Positions 27,430-36,201 of a stretch of DNA of 64,000 nucleotides are shown here, in pieces. This DNA is from an uncultured Paracoccaceae bacterium (lineage in GTDB: Bacteria; Pseudomonadota; Alphaproteobacteria; Rhodobacterales; Rhodobacteraceae), in NCBI GenBank assembly GCA_951812305.1, contig CATOSB010000002.1:248001-312000 (forward strand), given 5' to 3'. Position numbers and translations under genes: made by a program. The notes below the pieces were generated by a model, which worked only from the letters and a program-made list of their open reading frames with translations, was not told the origin of the DNA and ran no database searches. Numbering within the stretch: position 1 is the stretch's first letter; each line of letters starts with the position of its first letter.

Positions 27430-28506
27430 TCAGTTCGGAACGTCGCCGGTCAGACCCTCGACATAGAAGTTCATGCCAGCAAGTGTGCCGTCATCTGCAG
27501 TTTCGCCGTCGGCGAGCCACGCGCTTCCGTCCTGCTTGTTAATCGGGCCGGTAAAGGCGTGATACGATCCGTCTGCAAGCGACGCTTTCAGCGCGTTGGC
27601 TTCCGCCTGCACATCAGCCGGGATTGCATCCGAAAACTCACCGATTTCGACCATGCCGGGCGCAATGCCGTCCCATGTGTCGGTCGACGCCCACGTGCCG
27701 TCCATAACCGCACCAACACGTGCCACGTAATAGGGTGCCCAGTTGTCGATGATCGATGAAATCCTCGGGGCCGGTGCAAATGTGGCCATGTCAGATGCCT
27801 GACCGAAGGAGTAGACGCCAGCGCCTTGTGCAACTGTCTGTGGTGCGGTCGAATCCGTATGCTGCATCAAAATGTCGACGCCCTGATCAATCAGCGCCTG
27901 TGCCGCGTCACCTTCTTTCTGTGGGTCAAACCACGTGTAGACCCAGACCACCGAAAACTCGACATCCGGGTTCGCCTTTTTGGCGTGGATATAGGCAGAG
28001 TTGATGCCGCGGATTACTTCCGGGATCGGGAAGGACGCGATGTAGCCGATCTTGTTGGTCTCGGTCATCTTGCCCGCGATATGGCCGATCACGGCGCGAC
28101 CTTCATAGAAGCGGGCGGAATAGGTCGATACGTTATCTGCACGCTTATACCCTGTGGCGTGCTCGAACTTCACATCCGGAAACTTCTCGGCAACATTGAT
28201 CGTCGGATCCATATAGCCAAATGACGTGGTGAAAATTATGTCCGCCCCCTGCAGCGCCATCTGCGTGATTGCGCGTTCTGCGTCAGCACCTTCCGGCACG
28301 CTTTCCTGATACACCGTCTCGACCTTGTCGCCATAGGCTTCTTCAACGGCCAAAAGCCCCTGATGGTGTTCATAGGTCCAGCCCAGATCACCAATCGGTC
28401 CGACATAGATAAAGCCGACCTTTGTTTTCGCGTGGCTGTCGGCGAATGCCGCGCCCGCCAGCCCAAGCGCCACCGCGCCCGCCGTCAGAATGGTTTTCAG
28501 TTTCAT
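27430..28506 (-). CDS. BMP-family ABC transporter substrate-binding protein
   Basis: 358 residues with a clear signal peptide (MKLKTILTAGAVALGLAGAAFA). The BMP/Med fold appears as KVGFIYVGPIGDLGWTYEHHQGL, then IFTTSFGYMDPTINVAEKFPDVKFEHATGYK, then AYIHAKKANPDVEFSVVWVYTWFDPQKEGDAAQALIDQG (several short motifs, not one block). Family members bind purine nucleosides or bases in the periplasm. As the last gene of the xdhABC-ABC operon, it most probably delivers a purine to the two permeases. Start ATG 28504-28506. Confidence 0.92.
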   Translation of the reverse strand: MKLKTILTAGAVALGLAGAAFADSHAKTKVGFIYVGPIGDLGWTYEHHQGLLAVEEAYGDKVETVYQESVPEGADAERAITQMALQGADIIFTTSFGYMDPTINVAEKFPDVKFEHATGYKRADNVSTYSARFYEGRAVIGHIAGKMTETNKIGYIASFPIPEVIRGINSAYIHAKKANPDVEFSVVWVYTWFDPQKEGDAAQALIDQGVDILMQHTDSTAPQTVAQGAGVYSFGQASDMATFAPAPRISSIIDNWAPYYVARVGAVMDGTWASTDTWDGIAPGMVEIGEFSDAIPADVQAEANALKASLADGSYHAFTGPINKQDGSAWLADGETADDGTLAGMNFYVEGLTGDVPN

Positions 28507-28559
28507 GGTTGTTCTCCCCTGTGGTGGCGACCCATCCGGGGCCGCGATCTTTTAAGCCT

Positions 28560-29492
28560 CTAGCCCGAGGCGTGAAATGTCCGTCCAAGGTCCTTCGGCG
28601 CGTTCAAGGCAGCTTTCGCGCGGCCCGAGGACATGATGACCAGCACCAGAATTGTTATCAGATAAGGCGACATGGACAAGTACTCGACAGGCACCGCCAG
28701 CCCGGCGGCCTGAAGATTGAGCTGCAGGACCGTGACGCCGCCGAAAAGATAGGCACCGACAAGAATCCAAACCGGTTTCCAACTCGCAAAGACCACAATG
28801 GCCAGCGCGATCCAGCCCGCGCCAGCTGTCATGCCTTCTGTCCACTGAGGCACCCGGATAAGGCTCAGGTAGGCCCCGCCCAGCCCGGCACAGGCCCCGC
28901 CAAACGCAATCGCCATCAGGCGGACATGGATCACCTTGTAACCCAGCGCGTGGGCCGCCTCGTGCCCTTCGCCCACCGCGCGCAGGATCAACCCCGCACG
29001 GGTGTATTTCAGAAACGCCCAGACGCCGGCGACCAGCGCCAGCGAGACATAGACCATCAGGTCATGCTGAAAGAAGATCCGCCCCAGCCCCGGAATATCC
29101 GCCAACGGCCCAAAGTTGATGTCTGACACCTGCGGCGGGCGCAGCAGCAGGTATTCGGTGCCGATCAGGGCCGACAACCCCAGCCCGAACAGCGTCAGCG
29201 CAAGCCCCGTCGCCACCTGATTTGACATGAAATACTGGGTCAAAACCCCAAACACCATGCTCAGCGCGGCACCCCCCACCGCAGCACCAACGAACCCCCA
29301 AAACGGCGAACCAGTGTTGACCGCGACCGCATAGCCGCAAACCGCGCCGATGATCATCATTCCCTCGACGCCAAGGTTCAGCACGCCGGATTTCTCAACG
29401 ACAAGCTCGCCGGTCGCCGCCAGCAGGATCGGCGTCGCCGCCACCATCAGGGACGCGATCAGAACGGCGGGATTGATGACGCTCAGGTCCAT
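28560..29492 (-). CDS. ABC transporter permease (NupQ/YufQ type)
   Basis: 310 residues, about eight membrane helices. Contains the characteristic ATGELVVEKSGVLNLGVEG motif near the N-terminus, VATGLALTLFGLGLSALIG and a C-terminal LFGGVTVLQLNLQAAG. This is the second permease of a BMP-dependent nucleoside importer of the branched-chain permease superfamily. Intact; its partner permease upstream is broken by two IS66 copies. Confidence 0.92.
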   Translation of the reverse strand: MDLSVINPAVLIASLMVAATPILLAATGELVVEKSGVLNLGVEGMMIIGAVCGYAVAVNTGSPFWGFVGAAVGGAALSMVFGVLTQYFMSNQVATGLALTLFGLGLSALIGTEYLLLRPPQVSDINFGPLADIPGLGRIFFQHDLMVYVSLALVAGVWAFLKYTRAGLILRAVGEGHEAAHALGYKVIHVRLMAIAFGGACAGLGGAYLSLIRVPQWTEGMTAGAGWIALAIVVFASWKPVWILVGAYLFGGVTVLQLNLQAAGLAVPVEYLSMSPYLITILVLVIMSSGRAKAALNAPKDLGRTFHASG

Positions 29493-29519
29493 TTGTTGCG
29501 CCCTTCAAATCGTAAGCCG

Positions 29520-29581
29520 CCCGCCCCGGGCCTGACCCGGGGCCTCTTTGCGGCGATGAGGTCCCGGGTCAAGCCCGGGAC
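29520..29581. repeat. Large G/C palindrome between the two permease genes
   Basis: cccgggcctgacccgggg-cctc, a loop of about 16 bases, then gaggtcccgggtcaagcccggg: two arms of about 20 bp. It fills the 112-base gap between the permease genes. It could form a strong mRNA hairpin that differentially stabilises or terminates the operon transcript. It resembles intergenic palindromes common in alphaproteobacteria. Confidence 0.7.
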
Positions 29582-29604
29582 GCGAAGATCAAGGATTGCA
29601 CTCA

Positions 29605-29851
29605 TCACGCCACAACCCCCTTGCCAATTCGAACCCGGTAATTCGACAGAATGTCCACCGCCAACAGGAAGAACAAGAGCATCCCCTGAAAGGCCTGAAT
29701 GGCGCTCGCGGGCAGTTGCAGTGTCGTCTGCGCCGCCTCGCCCCCGATGAATGTCAGCGCCAAAAGCAGCCCCGCCAGTAAGATGCCAATCGGATTGAGC
29801 CGCCCAAGGAACGCCACGATGATCGCCGTAAACCCATAGCCGGAATTGAAG
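29605..29851 (-). pseudogene. ABC transporter permease (NupP/YufP type), 3' part
   Basis: Encodes the C-terminal ~82 residues: FNSGYGFTAIIVAFLGRLNP, then ILLAGLLLALTFIGGEAAQ and FFLLAVDILSNYRVRIG. It rejoins in frame with 32970-33813 after removal of the 3118-bp IS66 tandem and one aattgaag duplication (...QINIDFN-SGYGF...). On its own it contains only the last helices. Confidence 0.9.
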
Positions 29852-31368
29852 GTAACTCCCAAGCACCCTGTCCGATAGGGTTGCGGGGTTTTGTTCCGTC
29901 AGAGCCGTGCGATGATCTGAGGTGGTGACAGGGTCAGGATTTCCAGGATGTTGAACCGGTGTTTTCTGGCCGTCGAGATGACGGACCTGATGTCGGCGAA
30001 GACCCGCGCGCCCTCGAGGGTGCGGAAGGTGCCCGAGATTTTCATGCGCAGCTTCATCATGCGCAGGTCCTGTTCGGCCTGATTGTTTGTGAATGGGACC
30101 GCGAAGTCGGCGATGAATCGCAAAACGTCATCGCGGTAGTCACGCAGGCGGAGGAGCAGGTTGTGGCCTGGCCGCCTGGCTTTTCGGCCGCGGGTGCCGG
30201 GGCTTTTGGCCAGCGGGGGCTGGCGTTCGTGGAAGGCGAGCCCCTTGGCGAGGATCGCCATGTATCTGGTGACTATACCCTGGCGAACCAGTTCCGGGAG
30301 TTCGGTCTCGCCTTGATCCTGAGCCGCGCATCTGAGCTGATTGGCGCTATGAAGCACTGCGCTCATCTCCGTCGCCCAAGGCTCTTTTTCGATCTCTTCG
30401 ATGGCCTTGAGTTCGCGCAAGTGATGCGCCCCGCAGAGGGCGTGGGCGTCCACTCCGCTCATATGGGCGTAGTAGGGTTTCCAGTGATCATGAATGATCG
30501 TCCCGCCGGTCAGGAAGGTTGGAACAGCACCGCGTTTGGCGCTGATGCGGTAATGGGTGAAGGCGGTATCGCAGATCGTGTGCAGCCAGTGCAGCTTGCC
30601 GGCAACACGAAGTCCGGTCTCGTCCAGATGCCGAACGCCGCCTTCGGCAAGCCGGGCGAGAATGTGTTCAACCACGACACCCATCTTATTTGCCGCGCCG
30701 CGCGTCCAGTTGGTCACGCTGGCCGCGCACAAGCTGGTGGCCCCAAACAGGTCGCGCATAAGCTGGCAGACCCGATCCTCGGGTATCAGCTGCTGAACAT
30801 TGCAATAGACCGCCACTGCCCGCATGCGCGTGCCATATTGCACATGCGCGGCCACGCCATCGGGAAAGCCAGCCGTCGTCGTGGCTCGACAATGGTCGCA
30901 ACAATAAACCGCCGCCTGATGCTCGGTGACCTCCAGGCGTGGCGCAGGCAAGTCGAACACCTGACGCTTCTCGATCCCTTTCACCATCTCCGCCGTCAGG
31001 GCGCTCTGACAGGCGCTGCAATGCGTCGCCTCATGCCGTTCGACAAAGTCGGGTGTTGACGTCTGGCGCAGGGTGTCGCCCCGGTGGCCAACTTGGCCGC
31101 CACTTTTCTTTCCGGATTTGCCACGCAGGCTGCGCGGGGCTGGCTTCTTCAGGCCATCACTTGAAGGGGGCTTGCTGCTATTGCTGCTGTTCTTGGCCAA
31201 CTGTCGGCGCAGGTCCGTGATCTCTTCCGCCATGCTCGCCAACGCAGCTTCAAGCTCAGCGATCCGACGCAGAGCCGTGGCGAGAAGTTGTTCAAGGGCG
31301 GCAACCTGATCCATCCCACCACTGATTCAGAGAAATCAACCCGGCGCCACAGAATTCAGACAAGAAAG
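29852..31368 (-). mobile_element. IS66-4: copy lacking its last 84 bp, in tandem with IS66-5
   Basis: 1517 bp. Left inverted repeat and transposase are intact; the right end stops after ...cagacaagaaag and is replaced by the left end of IS66-5. The target duplication aattgaag at 29844-29851 is matched only beyond IS66-5, at 32970-32977. The pair therefore sits in the permease gene as one inserted unit. Confidence 0.93.
29899..31314 (-). CDS. tnpC: IS66-family transposase (copy 4)
   Basis: 471 residues, majority sequence type, complete, although its own element lacks the right end. Confidence 0.94.
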   Translation of the reverse strand: MDQVAALEQLLATALRRIAELEAALASMAEEITDLRRQLAKNSSNSSKPPSSDGLKKPAPRSLRGKSGKKSGGQVGHRGDTLRQTSTPDFVERHEATHCSACQSALTAEMVKGIEKRQVFDLPAPRLEVTEHQAAVYCCDHCRATTTAGFPDGVAAHVQYGTRMRAVAVYCNVQQLIPEDRVCQLMRDLFGATSLCAASVTNWTRGAANKMGVVVEHILARLAEGGVRHLDETGLRVAGKLHWLHTICDTAFTHYRISAKRGAVPTFLTGGTIIHDHWKPYYAHMSGVDAHALCGAHHLRELKAIEEIEKEPWATEMSAVLHSANQLRCAAQDQGETELPELVRQGIVTRYMAILAKGLAFHERQPPLAKSPGTRGRKARRPGHNLLLRLRDYRDDVLRFIADFAVPFTNNQAEQDLRMMKLRMKISGTFRTLEGARVFADIRSVISTARKHRFNILEILTLSPPQIIARL

Positions 31369-32969
31369 GTAACTCCCAAGCACCCTGTCCGATAGGGTTG
31401 CGGGGTTTTGTTCCGTCAGAGCCGTGCGATGATCTGAGGTGGTGACAGGGTCAGGATTTCCAGGATGTTGAACCGGTGTTTTCTGGCCGTCGAGATGACG
31501 GACCTGATGTCGGCGAAGACCCGCGCGCCCTCGAGGGTGCGGAAGGTGCCCGAGATTTTCATGCGCAGCTTCATCATGCGCAGGTCCTGTTCGGCCTGAT
31601 TGTTTGTGAATGGGACCGCGAAGTCGGCGATGAATCGCAAAACGTCATCGCGGTAGTCACGCAGGCGGAGGAGCAGGTTGTGGCCTGGCCGCCTGGCTTT
31701 TCGGCCGCGGGTGCCGGGGCTTTTGGCCAGCGGGGGCTGGCGTTCGTGGAAGGCGAGCCCCTTGGCGAGGATCGCCATGTATCTGGTGACGATACCCTGG
31801 CGAACCAGTTCCGGGAGTTCGGTCTCGCCTTGATCCTGAGCCGCGCATCTGAGCTGATTGGCGCTATGAAGCACTGCGCTCATCTCCGTCGCCCAAGGCT
31901 CTTTTTCGATCTCTTCGATGGCCTTGAGTTCGCGCAAGTGATGCGCCCCGCAGAGGGCGTGGGCGTCCACTCCGCTCATATGGGCGTAGTAGGGTTTCCA
32001 GTGATCATGAATGATCGTCCCGCCGGTCAGGAAGGTTGGAACAGCACCGCGTTTGGCGCTGATGCGGTAATGGGTGAAGGCGGTATCGCAGATCGTGTGC
32101 AGCCAGTGCAGCTTGCCGGCAACACGAAGTCCGGTCTCGTCCAGATGCCGAACGCCGCCTTCGGCAAGCCGGGCGAGAATGTGTTCAACCACGACACCCA
32201 TCTTATTTGCCGCGCCGCGCGTCCAGTTGGTCACGCTGGCCGCGCACAAGCTGGTGGCCCCAAACAGGTCGCGCATAAGCTGGCAGACCCGATCCTCGGG
32301 TATCAGCTGCTGAACATTGCAATAGACCGCCACTGCCCGCATGCGCGTGCCATATTGCACATGCGCGGCCACGCCATCGGGAAAGCCAGCCGTCGTCGTG
32401 GCTCGACAATGGTCGCAACAATAAACCGCCGCCTGATGCTCGGTGACCTCCAGGCGTGGCGCAGGCAAGTCGAACACCTGACGCTTCTCGATCCCTTTCA
32501 CCATCTCCGCCGTCAGGGCGCTCTGACAGGCGCTGCAATGCGTCGCCTCATGCCGTTCGACAAAGTCGGGTGTTGACGTCTGGCGCAGGGTGTCGCCCCG
32601 GTGGCCAACTTGGCCGCCACTTTTCTTTCCGGATTTGCCACGCAGGCTGCGCGGGGCTGGCTTCTTCAGGCCATCACTTGAAGGGGGCTTGCTGCTATTG
32701 CTGCTGTTCTTGGCCAACTGTCGGCGCAGGTCCGTGATCTCTTCCGCCATGCTCGCCAACGCAGCTTCAAGCTCAGCGATCCGACGCAGAGCCGTGGCGA
32801 GAAGTTGTTCAAGGGCGGCAACCTGATCCATCCCACCACTGATTCAGAGAAATCAACCCGGCGCCACAGAATTCAGACAAGAAAGAAAAAAAACACGCGC
32901 AAAATGGCAAATTCGACTCACCATAAAACTGACAATAACACTCAAACGTGGGGGGTGCTTGGGAGTTAC
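31369..32969 (-). mobile_element. IS66-5: complete copy nested against IS66-4
   Basis: 1601 bp with both inverted repeats. Left-adjacent octamer is caagaaag (31361-31368), internal to IS66-4; right-adjacent octamer is aattgaag, the outer host duplication. Shares the silent gacgat variant with IS66-2, so it is not a simple duplicate of IS66-4. Confidence 0.94.
31416..32831 (-). CDS. tnpC: IS66-family transposase (copy 5)
   Basis: 471 residues, same protein as copies 1-4, complete. Confidence 0.94.
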   Translation of the reverse strand: MDQVAALEQLLATALRRIAELEAALASMAEEITDLRRQLAKNSSNSSKPPSSDGLKKPAPRSLRGKSGKKSGGQVGHRGDTLRQTSTPDFVERHEATHCSACQSALTAEMVKGIEKRQVFDLPAPRLEVTEHQAAVYCCDHCRATTTAGFPDGVAAHVQYGTRMRAVAVYCNVQQLIPEDRVCQLMRDLFGATSLCAASVTNWTRGAANKMGVVVEHILARLAEGGVRHLDETGLRVAGKLHWLHTICDTAFTHYRISAKRGAVPTFLTGGTIIHDHWKPYYAHMSGVDAHALCGAHHLRELKAIEEIEKEPWATEMSAVLHSANQLRCAAQDQGETELPELVRQGIVTRYMAILAKGLAFHERQPPLAKSPGTRGRKARRPGHNLLLRLRDYRDDVLRFIADFAVPFTNNQAEQDLRMMKLRMKISGTFRTLEGARVFADIRSVISTARKHRFNILEILTLSPPQIIARL

Positions 32970-33813
32970 AATTGAAGTCGATATTGATCTGCCCCGCGGG
33001 GCCGGACACCTCGAACATCCCCGCCAATCCGGCCAGCCCGCCGGACGCCCCCAGACAGATTACCACCAGAAGCTTCGGCTTCACGCCCGCAAACCGCGCC
33101 GCTTTGGGGCTTTCCCCGGTCAGGCGGATCTGAAATCCCAGCATGTGGCGATTGAGCAGAACCGCCGCCACGATCACCGCCAGAAACGCCGCCACGACGC
33201 CCCAGTGCATCCCCGTCCCGGCAATCAATTCCTGATTGGACGCCGCCTCGTACTGCCGTAGATTGCGGCTGCCCGGAAACCCGGCGCCATCCGGATTCTT
33301 CAGCAATCCCAAAGACATCGACGCCAACAATTGCTCGGCCACATAGACCAACAACAATGACACCAAAATCTCGTTGGTATTGAACCGCGTCTTCAGGATT
33401 GCCGGAATCATCGCCCATAACGTCCCGCCCGCGGCTCCCGCAATCACCATCAGCGGGAAAATGAACCAGAAATCCGCCGGATAAAACGCAAGCCCGACGC
33501 CAGCCCCGCAAATCGCGCCAAGAATATACTGACCCTCGGCCCCGATATTCCAGATCCCGGCCCGAAACCCCAGCGACAATCCAATCGCGATCAAAATCAG
33601 CGGGCCCGCCTTCACCAAAAGCTGCCCGCGATAGTAAAACGCAAACTCGCCGAAAATCGGATCCCAGAAAATCGTGCGGATCGCCGCCACCGGGTTTTTG
33701 CCCAGCATCGCAAACATGATCCCGCCCGCGATCATGGTCAGCACCACCGCCAGAACCGGCGTCGCCATCACCCAGGCCCGGCTGACCTCTGGTCGTTTCT
33801 CCAGCCGGATCAC
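32970..33813 (-). pseudogene. ABC transporter permease (NupP/YufP type), 5' part
   Basis: Encodes ~281 residues: start MIRLEKRPEVSRAW, helix VLAVVLTMIAGGIMFAML, the family motif IGLSLGFRAGIWNIGAEGQ, FNTNEILVSLLLVYVAEQLL, and the loop up to GPAGQINIDFN where the IS66 tandem begins. The frame then reads into IS DNA. With its 3' part missing the importer should be inactive. Mid-operon position: the insertion may also be polar on the second permease and the binding protein. Confidence 0.9.
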
Positions 33814-33822
33814 GCCTCTGAT

Positions 33823-33901
33823 CCTTCTTCTCTTTGGAAATACCTCGGGGGGCGCGAGGGGCTGGCCCCTCGCATCGGTCGGATTGCGCGCAGCGCAATT
33901 C
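33823..33901 (-). repeat. Hairpin repeat (family R2) between ATPase and permease genes
   Basis: CTTCTTCTCTTTGGAAATACC-TCGGGG followed (in plus coordinates) by gcgaggggc-tg-gcccctcgc (33854-33873) and a second stem attgcgc-gca-gcgcaat (33884-33900). It fills the 96-base gap between the ATPase stop and the permease start. Same family as 18121-18173 and 37333-37408. Confidence 0.6.
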
Positions 33902-33909
33902 GATCCCCC

Positions 33910-35427
33910 TCAGACATGCGCCACCTCCATGTCGTGTGCCCCGCCCATCATTAACCCGATCTCCTCAACCGTCAGCCCCTGCGCCGCACGCGGTTCGCTC
34001 AAACGGCCTTCGTTCAGTGCCGCGAACCGGTCAGAGATTTCCATCAACTCGTCTAGATCCTGGCTGATCACGATCACCGCCGCACCGCCTGCCGCCAGAT
34101 CCAGCAAGGCTTGCCGGATCGCCGCCGCCGCAGAGGCGTCCACGCCCCAGGTCGGCTGGTTCACGACCAGACAGCGGGGACGCTGCAATATCTCCCGCCC
34201 GATCACGAATTTCTGCAAGTTGCCGCCCGACAGCGACCGCGCGGCGTTCCCGGCGCCTGGTGTCCGCACATCAAATTCCGCGATGATCTTCTCTGCGAAA
34301 CTCTTAGTCTTGGCCCAACGCAAAAACCCGTGCCCGACCAGATCTTCGCGCACGGCCCCGGTCAAAAGCGCGTTTTCAATCAGCGACATATCCGGCGCCG
34401 CCGCGTGACCCAGCCGCTCTTCGGGCGCGGCCAAAAGGCCCAGCATCCGCCGCGCTTTCGGCCCCAACCGGCCCACCGGCTGGCCTTCAAATCTAACCGC
34501 ATCCGGCGCGGAAAGCGCCTCTCCGGACAGGGCCGCCAACAATTCATCCTGCCCGTTCCCGGCCACGCCACCAATGCCCAGAACCTCGCCAGCCTGAACT
34601 TCAAAGGTCACATCCCGCAACGACGTCCCGAATGGATTGGCCGATGCGACCGACAATCCACTCAAACTCAGCACCACCTCTCCGGGCGCCTTCGCTGCCC
34701 GTTCCGGCACATGCAACGTCGCGCCCACCATCATCTCTGCCATCGATCGTGCACTTTCCTCGCGCGGGTCGCACGTATCGACCACCTTGCCCAATCGCAG
34801 GATCGTCGCGCTGTCACACAGCGCGCGGATTTCTTCCAGCTTGTGAGAAATATACAGGATCGCGGTCCCTTCCGACTGCAACTTGCGCAAAGTGGCGAAC
34901 AGAATCTCCACCTCCTGCGGCGTCAACACAGACGTCGGCTCATCCATGATCAACAGCTTGGGGTCCTGCAACAGACAGCGAATGATCTCGACCCGTTGCC
35001 GCTCTCCGGCGCTCAATTCCCCGACCAGTCGGTCCGGGTCCAGCGGCAGACCGTATTCCTCGCTGACCGACCGTATGCGGCTCGCCAAATCCCGCATCTT
35101 GGGCGGGTTTTCCATGCCCAGCGCCACGTTCTCGGCCACGGACAGCGCCTCAAACAGCGAAAAATGCTGAAACACCATCGCCACGCCCGTGTTGCGCGCC
35201 GCGTGGGGTGTTGCGGGTTCATAAGTTGCGCTACCAAACCGCATCCAGCCGCTGTCGGGCCGCACCAGCCCATATATCATCTTGACCAGCGTCGATTTGC
35301 CCGCGCCGTTCTCACCCAAAAGAGCGTGAACTTCCCCCGGCGCAATGGAAAACGACACGGAATCGTTGGCCACCACGCCCGGATAGGCCTTGGTCAATCC
35401 ATTGATCTCCAGAAGAGTCTCACTCAT
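33910..35427 (-). CDS. ABC transporter ATPase, double nucleotide-binding domain (NupO/YufO type)
   Basis: 505 residues from the ATG at 35425-35427, which overlaps the xdhC stop (ATGA). First domain: Walker A GENGAGKST, signature LSAGERQRVEI, Walker B LLIMDEPTS. The second domain has a degenerate Walker A (GVAGNGQDELLAALSG), signature LSGGNLQKFVIG and CLVVNQPTWGVD in place of a standard Walker B. This sugar/nucleoside-type duplicated ATPase powers the BMP-dependent purine importer. A longer frame to 35451 adds eight residues inside xdhC and is not preferred. Confidence 0.95.
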   Translation of the reverse strand: MSETLLEINGLTKAYPGVVANDSVSFSIAPGEVHALLGENGAGKSTLVKMIYGLVRPDSGWMRFGSATYEPATPHAARNTGVAMVFQHFSLFEALSVAENVALGMENPPKMRDLASRIRSVSEEYGLPLDPDRLVGELSAGERQRVEIIRCLLQDPKLLIMDEPTSVLTPQEVEILFATLRKLQSEGTAILYISHKLEEIRALCDSATILRLGKVVDTCDPREESARSMAEMMVGATLHVPERAAKAPGEVVLSLSGLSVASANPFGTSLRDVTFEVQAGEVLGIGGVAGNGQDELLAALSGEALSAPDAVRFEGQPVGRLGPKARRMLGLLAAPEERLGHAAAPDMSLIENALLTGAVREDLVGHGFLRWAKTKSFAEKIIAEFDVRTPGAGNAARSLSGGNLQKFVIGREILQRPRCLVVNQPTWGVDASAAAAIRQALLDLAAGGAAVIVISQDLDELMEISDRFAALNEGRLSEPRAAQGLTVEEIGLMMGGAHDMEVAHV

Positions 35428-36188
35428 CCCGCAGCCCTTTCCCCTGCACAAGACACTAGCTGGCGCGCGACGCCGGTGGCAATCGCTTCCGGTGCCTTGC
35501 CCAAAGATTTATCGCCAATCGGGCAGTTAATCGGCGACGGGTCCAGACCCAACGCGCTGAGGCGCTTGAAAAACCGCGCCCGTTTTGTGTCGGATCCGAT
35601 CAGACCGATCGACGCCGCACCGCGCCGCAAAAGCGCGGCGCAAAGGGCCAGATCGATGTCATGTGAATAGGTGAAAATCAGATGATGGGCATAGACCGGA
35701 GCGCGCGACGCCAAAAGCGGCATATCCGCCGCAGGGATCACCTTGACGCGACCCGGCACCTCTGGCGGAAAGCGACTTGGCGACGCGTCGACCCATGTGA
35801 TCTTGAACGCTTGCGGCGGCACAGCGCCAACCACTGCACGACCCACATGTCCCGCGCCCCATAGCCAAAGAAACCCGGGATGATCCCAGTTAGACTGCAA
35901 CGGATGAATGCGAAACTTCGGCATGTCGACGGCGCGCTCGGTCCGCGTGAACTTCAACGCCACCGCACCCCCACAGCACTGCCCAAGATCGGGACCAAGG
36001 GGAATTGTCTTTAAACATTCGGGCACTTTATTTGCCAACATTTCCCGCGCATGGGAAATGGCCTGGTACTCCAACGCGCCACCACCAATCGTGCCCTCAA
36101 AGGCATCGGCGGTCACCTTCATTGCCGCACCCGCATCTCGCGGTGTCGAGCCCTTTGTGGACGTGATTTCCACCCAAATGGCGCTCAC
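35424..36188 (-). CDS. xdhC: Xanthine dehydrogenase accessory protein
   Basis: 254 residues. N-terminal TSTKGSTPRDAGAAMKV and GGGALEYQAI are typical XdhC/CoxI motifs. The C-terminal Rossmann part FLWLWGAGHVGRAVVGA and SIGLIGSDTKRARFFKRL match the XdhC C-terminal domain. XdhC binds molybdenum cofactor, helps its sulfuration and inserts it into XdhB. The start is a GTG (36186-36188), 13 bases after the xdhB stop; no ATG is available. It overlaps the ATPase gene by four bases. Confidence 0.93.
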   Translation of the reverse strand: MSAIWVEITSTKGSTPRDAGAAMKVTADAFEGTIGGGALEYQAISHAREMLANKVPECLKTIPLGPDLGQCCGGAVALKFTRTERAVDMPKFRIHPLQSNWDHPGFLWLWGAGHVGRAVVGAVPPQAFKITWVDASPSRFPPEVPGRVKVIPAADMPLLASRAPVYAHHLIFTYSHDIDLALCAALLRRGAASIGLIGSDTKRARFFKRLSALGLDPSPINCPIGDKSLGKAPEAIATGVARQLVSCAGERAAG

Positions 36189-36201
36189 TGCCCCAACCCC
36201 A

